Source: Phycisphaerales bacterium | GTDB lineage: Bacteria; Planctomycetota; Phycisphaerae; Tepidisphaerales; Tepidisphaeraceae | Direction: 5' to 3' | NCBI GenBank assembly: GCA_028288945.1 | Contig: JAQGHH010000462.1 | Location: 1 to 11,268 of the forward strand | Length of the DNA stretch: 11,268 nucleotides | In this document: one piece after another, positions 6,008 through 11,268 of the stretch | How positions within the stretch are numbered: the first letter of the stretch is position 1 | Layout: each line of letters starts with the position of its first letter | Translations under genes and position numbers: made by a program | Notes under the pieces: generated by a model | Told to the model about the DNA's origin: nothing | The model's input: only the letters and a program-made list of their open reading frames with translations | Database searches by the model: none

Positions 6008-7288
6008 CTACTTCCCCCGCGGCCGTTTTTCCTGGAAATGAAAGCAGGTGCCCCCGATTCTGATTTGATCCCCGTTTTTGATGCGTGCGCGGGCGACGGG
6101 GCGGTCGTTGACGATGGTGGCCGTGCCCAGGGGGAGGTTTTCGATTTCGATGCCGGTGGGGAGCAGATGAATCGCGGCGTGGCGCTTGCCAACCTGCGGG
6201 TCCTTGAAAAGGTAGATCTGGCAGTCGGGGGCGCTGCCGATGTAGGTGGGGTTGCGGTAGAGGATGAACTGCTTGCCGGCGATGATTCCGGTGGCGACTT
6301 TCAGCCAGCCGCTCTTGGCGGCGTTCTCGATGTACCCGGTCGCCAGGCCCGCGACCACGCCGATCGCCACGAGGGCAAAGCCCCTGGCGATTTGCGGCTG
6401 ATGCGCCAGCGCCTGCACCGGCGCGAACAGCGCGCCGCCGATCAATCCGCCAACCAGCCCCCCGGCGACGCCAATGAGCAGCTTCCTTCCGTTGCGAAGA
6501 ATTAGCCCCGGCGCGAGGCCAAGAAACAGCCCCATCGCGCCCCATTCCACGGAATCGACAAATAACTGCCGCGTCCACCCCGCAGACCCATTGCCGGCAC
6601 TGGACACGCGTCCGGCCAGCAACGCCGCGGCCGCGCCGCCGATGAGCCCCAGAAGCGCGCCGGCCGCGCCGCTACGGGCGGCGGCGGCGAATTTGCGCTG
6701 CGTGAGCGGCTCGGCCGCCGTCAGGCACAGCGCCAGCATCATCCCGCACACCCCGTAGGAAACGACGTCAATCACAAACCGCGCATGACGCGCGCCGGCT
6801 TCCACCGTCTCACGGCGGGCTTGCCGCTGGGCTTCAGAAAGATTCACGTCGGTCGCGATGCGGAAGTAAGGATTGCGCCGGCCCGCCCTGCGGACCTCGT
6901 CCGCCGACCCCTGCGCCTGCTCGTCGGTCAGTTGCCCGACGACCCGTGCCGCCTCGATCTGCCGGATGTCGGCAAGCAATGCTTCCGACTCGGCCCGGTC
7001 ATTGGGCCGGTAGTCGAGCGCCGCGCCCAGATACGATGTCAGCGGCGCGACCGCCACCGCGCCCGCCGACCACGCGAGCAGTCCGCCGATCAGCCCGAAC
7101 ACGCTCATGTAAAAAATGGAACTGGACCAGATCGACGGTTTTGCCGGCGCGGTGGCGACCGGCAGGGCGTCTTCCTTCAATTGCGCGTATTCACGGTTGC
7201 GTGCAACCGCCTGCTGTTCACGCAAGCGCGCTTCGACTTTGCGGCTGTTAAGGTCGTCCCAGGAGATGAGGATCTTGTCGTCGGGCAT
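6008..7288 (-). CDS. Multi-pass membrane protein with C-terminal FHA domain
   Basis: The 426-aa protein starts with a charged, Glu/Arg-rich cytoplasmic segment (about 1-52). A first hydrophobic helix lies near 58-80, followed by a soluble charged loop to about 168. More helices lie near 170-190, 206-226, 248-265, 269-289 and 303-320, several Gly/Ala-rich. The last 85 residues are an FHA fold: NPTYIGSAPDCQIYLFKD (346-363), QVGKRHAAI (365-373) and IVNDRPV (392-398), then GDQIRIG (406-412). The usual Gly-Arg is Gly-Ser (351-352) and the Ser of SRxH is Gly367, while His370 and Asn394 remain, so phosphopeptide binding may be altered or lost. The start is ATG 7288 with only a weak purine stretch upstream. 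It sits between the UBL-E1-JAMM and FHA/RING-E2 blocks and may dock that system to the membrane; its exact role is unknown. Confidence 0.85.
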   Translation of the reverse strand: MPDDKILISWDDLNSRKVEARLREQQAVARNREYAQLKEDALPVATAPAKPSIWSSSIFYMSVFGLIGGLLAWSAGAVAVAPLTSYLGAALDYRPNDRAESEALLADIRQIEAARVVGQLTDEQAQGSADEVRRAGRRNPYFRIATDVNLSEAQRQARRETVEAGARHARFVIDVVSYGVCGMMLALCLTAAEPLTQRKFAAAARSGAAGALLGLIGGAAAALLAGRVSSAGNGSAGWTRQLFVDSVEWGAMGLFLGLAPGLILRNGRKLLIGVAGGLVGGLIGGALFAPVQALAHQPQIARGFALVAIGVVAGLATGYIENAAKSGWLKVATGIIAGKQFILYRNPTYIGSAPDCQIYLFKDPQVGKRHAAIHLLPTGIEIENLPLGTATIVNDRPVARARIKNGDQIRIGGTCFHFQEKRPRGK

Positions 7289-7351
7289 GACTCACTGCTG
7301 TTCTGTCCCCGCACTCCACCGTCACTTCCACGGTTAGCCAACCCTCCGGTC

Positions 7352-7409
7352 CCCTCTCCCTCGTACCCGGGGGAGAGGGTTAGGGTGAGGGGCGGAACGT
7401 AGAGTTGCG
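7352..7409 (+). repeat. Dispersed palindromic repeat, copy C (58 bp)
   Basis: It has the same length and layout as copy A at 2189-2246, with five substitutions. The conserved part extends past the palindrome through GGGGCGGAA to GAGTTGCG, so the mobile unit is larger than the hairpin. It lies in the 262-bp gap between the JAMM gene and the FHA membrane gene. Confidence 0.85.
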
Positions 7410-7430
7410 TCGAATCATAATACGGCACTT

Positions 7431-7451
7431 GCAGGGTCCGCACCGCGGACC
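7431..7451 (+). repeat. GGTCCGC palindrome, first copy
   Basis: The copy reads GCAGGGTCCGCACCGCGGAC plus a final C: GGTCCGC and GCGGACC around a 3-nt centre. It matches the inverted copy at 7478-7498 at 18 of 21 positions, so the two can pair with each other as well as fold alone. Confidence 0.7.
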
Positions 7452-7462
7452 ATTTCCTCCAT

Positions 7463-7498
7463 CGGAAACACAGAAACGGTCCGCAATGCGGACCCTAC
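7463..7498 (-). terminator. GGTCCGC palindrome, second copy; possible terminator of UBL-E1-JAMM
   Basis: Reading leftward, the RNA would carry GGTCCGCATTGCGGACC (7494-7478), a 7-bp GC-rich stem with a 3-nt loop, followed by GTTTCTGTGTTT. It begins 53-56 nt after the JAMM stop codon. This resembles an intrinsic terminator with an imperfect U-tract. It is also the inverted partner of the repeat at 7431-7451, so it may be a repeat that happens to end the transcript. Confidence 0.4.
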
Positions 7499-7550
7499 AT
7501 AAATGTCCATGAGCGCAACTCGCCGCTCGGCACAGCCCCATCCAATTTAT

Positions 7551-8594
7551 TCAATGCACCGCGCCCTTGGACGGCCCCCACGTTTCCGGCCCGGCGAAAT
7601 CAGCGGGGCGCGTCGCCGGGCGACCCATTGTGGTTACCCGCGGCTTGTTGATCGAGGCTGAATCATTTGGAAGTTGAGCCTTCGGCACACCGCCGTTGCC
7701 GGGCGTCACACGCGGTTGCACGGACGCCGGCGGTGCCCCGCGCCGCGGCTCGGGAAGCGGCAGCCAGGATGGCACGCCGAACACGTACAGCAGCATCGGC
7801 AGGACGATCGCCGCCAGAATAATGAATAGGACCACGGTGAACACCGCCTTCAGCTTCCGTTCGACCGCGCGGAGCCGGCTGGCGAGCTTTGCGATCGCCT
7901 CGGGGAGTTGCGCGTCGCCCGCCGGGGTTTCGGTGTCTTGTTCGACGAGGAACGCATCGCGCTCGGATTTTCCGGCGCGCCAGGTGAAGACGCCTTCGTC
8001 GCCCCCGATGGGGTCATACACAAACGCGAACTGCCACGGCGTATTGAAAAAATTATCCTGAATGAACAAGTCCATCCCGGAGAGGAAGATTCCGAACCCG
8101 GGGTGCGTGTGATACCAGCCGAGGATTCTTTTTCCCGGATAATCGCGCTCGAGGGTTTCGTGGATGCGCGTCCAGGTTTCGGAGGTGATGGTGACCTGGG
8201 TCTGCTTGCCGACCGCGCCGTTGCCGCGGATGGAATGTTCGACGTAGGCCCAGGGTGCGGTGCGGTCCTGGTAGACGTCCCCGACGAGTACGCCGCAAAC
8301 CTCGGCGTCGGTGGAGCTTTGGCCGTGGCGGTGAATCTCGTCGAGGACGGACTGTCGGAAGATGACCTGATAGCGCGATTCGCGCCGGCCGGTGGTCTTG
8401 GGCAGGATGCGCAGGGAGAATTCGCCGGGGCGGAGGCTCGCGGCGTCGGGGCCGCCGTTGCCCTCCTTCAGGAACAGCGACTTGGAACGCACGGCCTCTT
8501 CGCCGGAAGCGAGAGTCGCCCCGAACTGCGGCTCACTCCGCGCGGCCTGGTCACCCGCCGAATCCTTTTTTTTCTTTCGACTGGTCATTCCCAT
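7551..8594 (-). CDS. JAMM/MPN+ isopeptidase (Rpn11-like active site) with C-terminal membrane anchor
   Basis: This 347-aa zinc metallopeptidase probably trims the UBL precursor or cleaves it from targets. The JAMM domain covers about 73-215. Glu98 lies in AEVCGVLVG, and the zinc-binding motif reads GWYHTHPGFGIFLSGMD (159-175), giving H162-x-H164-x7-S172-x2-D175. This motif is close to the eukaryotic Rpn11/CSN5 signature (GWYHSHPGFG, LSG, D). A short amphipathic region (229-249) precedes one hydrophobic helix (250-272, VFTVVLFIILAAIVLPMLLY) and a Pro-rich tail to 347. The N-terminus carries RKKKK. The gene overlaps the E1 stop. ATG 8594 is chosen because GGAGGG at 8601-8606 lies 6 nt upstream; ATG 8588, forming ATGA, is the alternative and would be two residues shorter. 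Zinc-dependent peptidase activity is well supported; the substrate is inferred from the neighbours. Confidence 0.9.
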   Translation of the reverse strand: MGMTSRKKKKDSAGDQAARSEPQFGATLASGEEAVRSKSLFLKEGNGGPDAASLRPGEFSLRILPKTTGRRESRYQVIFRQSVLDEIHRHGQSSTDAEVCGVLVGDVYQDRTAPWAYVEHSIRGNGAVGKQTQVTITSETWTRIHETLERDYPGKRILGWYHTHPGFGIFLSGMDLFIQDNFFNTPWQFAFVYDPIGGDEGVFTWRAGKSERDAFLVEQDTETPAGDAQLPEAIAKLASRLRAVERKLKAVFTVVLFIILAAIVLPMLLYVFGVPSWLPLPEPRRGAPPASVQPRVTPGNGGVPKAQLPNDSASINKPRVTTMGRPATRPADFAGPETWGPSKGAVH

Positions 8595-9886
8595 TCCAGG
8601 CCCTCCGTCTCGGGAGGGGAAACGTACGACGAAGCCAGCGGCCCGAGCACGGCCGGGGCGTCGCCCGTAAGCTCCAGCCCGATCGCCCGATCGCGCGTGC
8701 GCGCGATCACGATGTCGAACGCCGGCACGCCGATCTCCGCCAACGGCCGGTCGAGGAACGCCTCGGTACCGCGAATTTTGTAGAACGTGACGACATCCCG
8801 GCGGGCCCCGTCGCAGCGCGGACAGAGCGCCTTTTCCGCCGGCACGCGGCCGAGTGACGCGAAGAGCACTTCCTCCTGCCTGCACCGTGGGCAGACAAGC
8901 TTTTCGAGCACGTCACGCGCGAGCTCCAGCTCCGCAGTCGGGCCGAGCCGTCGGCACGCCTCGGCCAGAAGTTCGCGCGCGGTAATGCCCGACACTCCGG
9001 CATCCAGCGGGACGATTTCTGTGAGAATTTCGTGGCTGTAGCAATCTTCCTTGCGCTGAAATTCGACCTGATAGGATTCGGTGCTTAAGCCATCAAACAC
9101 CCAGCCGCGGCCGTGGATCGTCGCCAGCCCGTGCAACAGCTTGACGGCTTCCTGGCACTGCACGCCCGCGATGATGGAGCTGATGGTGGGGGTGGTGGGT
9201 GTTTTGCCGCGTTCCATTTCCGGTCGCGAAAGCAGGTTGCACGAGCGGCGCATCTGAAGCAGCTTCCAGTCCGTCTGCGACATGGTGCATTCGTAGCAGG
9301 GGCCGTCCGGGGCGAAGACGCGCGCGGTGCCCTGGATTTGCTCGATCGCGCCGTCGATCCAGGGGCGATTTACCCGCCAGCAATTTCGGTTGATGGAAAG
9401 GCGGGCCTCGCGGTTGTCGAGTCCGCCGATGACGACGTCAGCCCAGCGGTAAACGCCGACGCCAAGGTCATAGACGACATTCCCCACGAAAGGCTGCACC
9501 CGCATGTCGGGGTACACGTCGCGCGCCGCGCGGGCCGCGACGTCGGCCTTGAACGCACCGTTGTCGGCCGCCCGGTAAAGAATGGACCGGGAAAGGTTGG
9601 AGTTCTCGATGCGGTCGAGGTCGGCGACGAACACATTGCCGATGCCGAGCAACGCAAGGTTTTTGAGCACCTCATTGCCCAGCGCCCCCGCGCCGACGAC
9701 CAACACCTTGGCGCTCGCGAGCTTCTTCTGGTCCCACCAACTGATGAGCCCGAACCGTTGAAAGCGGTCCTCCGACGGCGCGCCGGCGATATCCCCGGCG
9801 GTGATCCGGATTTGTTCCAGTTCCTGGCGCGCAGCACCTTTCGCCCCCGTGACAGGTTGCGCGAGGATGGAATCAGGAAGCGCCAT
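8585..9886 (-). CDS. E1-like ThiF/MoeB/UBA adenylating enzyme
   Basis: The 433-aa enzyme would adenylate the C-terminus of the UBL with ATP and, if E1-like, hold it as a thioester. Seen in order are RFGLI (44-48) and the nucleotide-binding GAGALG (65-70), then acidic D89-L-D91, the family motif NLSRS (97-101), Lys113 in AFKAD and GGLDNREAR (154-162). CYEC (197-200) follows, then Cys216 in MRRSCNLLSRPE, near the usual catalytic-Cys region, and GVQCQEAVKLLHG (241-253), the conserved family helix. Beyond about 290 there is an extra part: CPRC (332-335) and CPRC (355-358) form a zinc ribbon, followed by a small C-terminal domain. ATG 9886 overlaps the UBL gene end by 14 nt, and AGGA at 9894-9897 gives a 7-nt spacing. 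A plain sulfur-carrier role is less likely given the E2 and RING neighbours. Confidence 0.9.
   Translation of the reverse strand: MALPDSILAQPVTGAKGAARQELEQIRITAGDIAGAPSEDRFQRFGLISWWDQKKLASAKVLVVGAGALGNEVLKNLALLGIGNVFVADLDRIENSNLSRSILYRAADNGAFKADVAARAARDVYPDMRVQPFVGNVVYDLGVGVYRWADVVIGGLDNREARLSINRNCWRVNRPWIDGAIEQIQGTARVFAPDGPCYECTMSQTDWKLLQMRRSCNLLSRPEMERGKTPTTPTISSIIAGVQCQEAVKLLHGLATIHGRGWVFDGLSTESYQVEFQRKEDCYSHEILTEIVPLDAGVSGITARELLAEACRRLGPTAELELARDVLEKLVCPRCRQEEVLFASLGRVPAEKALCPRCDGARRDVVTFYKIRGTEAFLDRPLAEIGVPAFDIVIARTRDRAIGLELTGDAPAVLGPLASSYVSPPETEGLEWE
8601..8606 (-). promoter_or_regulatory. Ribosome binding site that sets the JAMM start
   Basis: GGAGGG on the minus strand, inside the end of the E1 gene, sits 6 nt from ATG 8594 and 12 nt from ATG 8588. 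The spacing favours 8594. Confidence 0.55.
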
Positions 9887-10160
9887 GCCCCTTTCCTGCC
9901 GTGATTTCCGGTTGCAAACGCAGCACGTCTCCGTCTTTTACGCCGACGTCGGAAAGCTTCTGCTCGTCGAGCAACTGTTTTCCGGAGGCGCGATGATGAA
10001 GTTTGTAACTCAGCGGCTGGCCGTCCGGGGCGTAAAGCGGAAAACTCATCTTCTCCAGCAGCACCGCCAGAATGCGGTTAATGGGCGCATCGTCAGGCAT
10101 CTGCACCTCCTGACGCTTGGCGCCCGTGGCGTCCCAGACTTGCACCGTGACCAATCCCAT
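9873..10160 (-). CDS. Ubiquitin-like beta-grasp protein (YukD/EsaB-like)
   Basis: This 95-aa protein is the likely modifier of the system. It starts MGLVTVQVWDATGAKRQEVQ, a beta-hairpin, then MPDDAPINRILAVLLEKM (21-38), the helix. Next come PDGQPLSYKLHHRASGKQLL (45-64) and the closing strand KDGDVLRLQPEI (75-86), which is the order of a ubiquitin-like fold: strand, strand, helix, strand, a short loop pattern resembling ubiquitin's GKQLED, strand. The tail is TAGKGHGAS, so no terminal Gly-Gly is exposed. Conjugation would need trimming or a different C-terminal chemistry. The start is ATG 10160 with AAAGGG at 10169-10174, 8 nt upstream; upstream extension to 10304 is open but reads as non-protein. 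It is the first gene of the UBL-E1-JAMM block and overlaps the E1 gene by 14 nt. Confidence 0.82.
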   Translation of the reverse strand: MGLVTVQVWDATGAKRQEVQMPDDAPINRILAVLLEKMSFPLYAPDGQPLSYKLHHRASGKQLLDEQKLSDVGVKDGDVLRLQPEITAGKGHGAS

Positions 10161-10386
10161 CGCCACAACCCTTTCTCTTCGGGTATCGGTAGAAATCCGT
10201 AAGATATCGACGCCGCGGCTGGATTTGCCGATACTCCCGATCCCGTGCCCGATAACATCAGGCCCCCGGCAACCGCCGGCAGCCTGCCGCGCCGCAACAA
10301 CCATAGAGTTTGCCCGATTTCGCAGCCAGTTCCCAGCGTAGAGCAGGATTTTGTGCTTGCGGCAAGGCGCCGGCCATACATACTCT

Positions 10387-10392
10387 TATACT
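10387..10392 (+). promoter_or_regulatory. Possible -10 element of the Wzz-like gene
   Basis: TATACT matches 5 of 6 of the -10 consensus. No good -35 lies 17 nt upstream; TTGCGG at 10357-10362 is 24 nt away and would instead suit TACTCT at 10381 (18-nt gap). The leader to the proposed start would be about 45-50 nt. Confidence 0.3.
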
Positions 10393-10432
10393 GGATTCAC
10401 ACCGGCCAGTTCCGTACATTCATTGCGCTTTC

Positions 10433-10438
10433 AGGAGA
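10433..10438 (+). promoter_or_regulatory. Shine-Dalgarno sequence of the Wzz-like gene
   Basis: AGGAGA is a good ribosome binding site, but no ATG, GTG or TTG follows at 5-12 nt in any useful frame. The in-frame codon at the right distance is ATC at 10445. Confidence 0.55.
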
Positions 10439-10444
10439 CCTTCG

Positions 10445-11268
10445 ATCCTTCAGCACAATTCCAATCCGCCCGACGGCTCCTTCCCGGCGCGGCCCGACCC
10501 CGCGCCCGGAGCCCCGCAACCCGCGACGCCGGGCGCGGGCCGGCTGCTGCGCGTGCTCGGCCGCCAGAAAGTGCTGATCATCGTACCGGCGGCAATCTGC
10601 CTTGCGCTCGCGGTCGCTTATCTCATCACAGAAGCCCGGCTCTACACGAGCACCGCCCGCCTCGTCGTCACCCGCGCGGGCGCCAGACCGGTGGGCCAAA
10701 ACTCGGACGACAACCAATCCGGCAACTTCCTTTTCACCCAGCGGGAAAAGCTGCTGTCGCGCGAGGTCCTGTCGGGCGCACTGGCGATGCCGATTCCCGA
10801 TGACAAAGACGGCCGGAAGTTGAAGGACCTGGAGACCTTCAAAGATCCCGAGGCCGACCGGCTCGCCCTGATGCGCGCGTGGGCGGACGTTTCGGTGGGT
10901 GCGAAGAATGACGTGTTGTCGGTCAGCTTCCAGTCGCCCCTCAAGGACGACGCGGCCACGATCGCCAACGCGATCGTCGAATCATTCATCCGCTTCCAAA
11001 GCCAGCCGAAGCGATCAAGCACGCAGGAGCTTCTCGACGCACAGATCGCCGAGAAGGGCCGGACTGAGGAGAGCCTTGCCCGCGCCACTGCCGACATGGC
11101 GAAACTCGAGCAGCAGTTCGGCGTGCTCTCGGGAAACCCCGAAAACAACGTCGCACTGCGCCAGCTCACGCGGCTCTCCCAGCAGCTTCAGACCGCGCAT
11201 GCGGAAATGCTCCAGGCCCGGACCGACTACGAGGAAGCCGCGAAGGTTTACCGCCCCGTCCACCGGCC
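10445..11268 (+). CDS. Wzz-like polysaccharide chain-length determinant, N-terminal part (runs off the window)
   Basis: The frame is open from 10307 to the end of the window. It encodes a Pro-rich N-terminus, then LLRVLGRQKVLIIVPAAICL with one hydrophobic helix (about residues 43-61 from the proposed start). EARLYTSTARLVVTRAG follows, the strand typical of Wzz/GumC-like inner-membrane co-polymerases. A long periplasmic region ends with predicted coiled coil (DMAKLEQQFG, LTRLSQQLQTAHAEMLQART). Such proteins set O-antigen or exopolysaccharide chain length. The start is uncertain: the good AGGAGA at 10433 is followed by ATC at 10445. The first in-frame GTG (10553) begins inside the conserved LLRVLGRQ part, and TTG 10310 has no ribosome site. 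I chose 10445 because codon bias begins there. The C-terminus, and whether a tyrosine-kinase domain is fused, is out of view. Confidence 0.78.
   Translation, partial: MLQHNSNPPDGSFPARPDPAPGAPQPATPGAGRLLRVLGRQKVLIIVPAAICLALAVAYLITEARLYTSTARLVVTRAGARPVGQNSDDNQSGNFLFTQREKLLSREVLSGALAMPIPDDKDGRKLKDLETFKDPEADRLALMRAWADVSVGAKNDVLSVSFQSPLKDDAATIANAIVESFIRFQSQPKRSSTQELLDAQIAEKGRTEESLARATADMAKLEQQFGVLSGNPENNVALRQLTRLSQQLQTAHAEMLQARTDYEEAAKVYRPVHR

Larger units (their letters stand above)
10161..10444. other. Divergent intergenic region between UBL and Wzz-like genes
   Basis: This 284-bp region separates the leftward UBL operon from the rightward polysaccharide gene and must carry promoters for both. 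A rightward -10-like hexamer is visible near 10387. No clear leftward promoter was recognised. Several short CCGAT and GCCGGC motifs occur without a convincing operator. No gene is apparent. Confidence 0.6.

Noticed and set aside
7177..7443. Small minus-strand ORF with PLTLTLSPGYEGEG
   Set aside because: The peptide is the well-known spurious translation of the dispersed palindromic repeat.
8566..8573. A8 run in the JAMM gene with an A-AAA-AAG heptamer as a second frameshift site
   Set aside because: It lies at codons 7-10, the -1 product would discard the catalytic domain, and the run simply encodes a lysine cluster.
3492..10160. CBASS or type VII secretion locus
   Set aside because: E1/E2/JAB recall CBASS and the YukD-like UBL plus FHA recall type VII secretion, but no CD-NTase, effector, WXG100 protein or EssC-like ATPase is present in the window.
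10161..10304. Longer UBL start at 10304
   Set aside because: The added residues are Gly/Arg-rich and unlike a beta-grasp fold, and a good ribosome site fits ATG 10160.

Overview
The window looks like a chromosomal piece of a GC-rich planctomycete, or a close relative. The evidence is the codon bias, the FHA domains, the Cys-x2-Cys zinc ribbons at protein N-termini (a common planctomycete motif), the long Pro/Ala/Glu linkers, and several families of dispersed palindromic repeats in the gaps. The phylum is an inference from style; there is no rRNA or tRNA gene to settle it.

All genes but one read leftward (minus strand). From right to left, the core is a ubiquitin-like conjugation locus spanning about 3492-10160. 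It encodes a 95-aa beta-grasp ubiquitin-like protein (UBL), an E1-like adenylating enzyme, a JAMM metallopeptidase with an Rpn11/CSN5-like active site and a membrane anchor, a multi-pass membrane protein ending in an FHA domain, a protein with an N-terminal FHA domain and a C-terminal RING-like zinc domain, and an E2-like conjugating enzyme with an HPN motif and a catalytic-type Cys. The genes fall into three blocks: UBL-E1-JAMM (overlapping genes), the FHA membrane protein alone, and FHA/RING-E2 (ATGA overlap). The 262-bp and 228-bp gaps between blocks hold repeats and possible promoter or terminator elements.

A working model, which is inference: the E1 activates the UBL and passes it to the E2, the RING protein acts as E3 or scaffold, and the JAMM enzyme matures the UBL tail or removes the UBL from targets. 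The system would sit at the inner membrane through the JAMM and FHA membrane proteins and be steered by phosphorylation through FHA. Bacterial UBL/E1/E2/JAB/RING neighbourhoods are known from comparative genomics, so the class is not new. The combination here (FHA-RING, FHA-membrane protein, membrane-anchored JAMM) and a possible FHA-E2 frameshift fusion deserve attention.

To the left lie a periplasmic binding protein and a fused two-domain permease of an iron(III)/thiamine-type ABC importer, without an ATPase, separated by a 218-bp gap with a long inverted repeat. At the left edge is the start of a flagellar rod-type protein. At the right edge, divergent from the UBL gene, is the 5' part of a Wzz-like polysaccharide chain-length protein with no ordinary start codon near its Shine-Dalgarno sequence. 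No tRNA, rRNA, CRISPR array or insertion sequence was seen. No gene-free stretch exceeds 300 bases.
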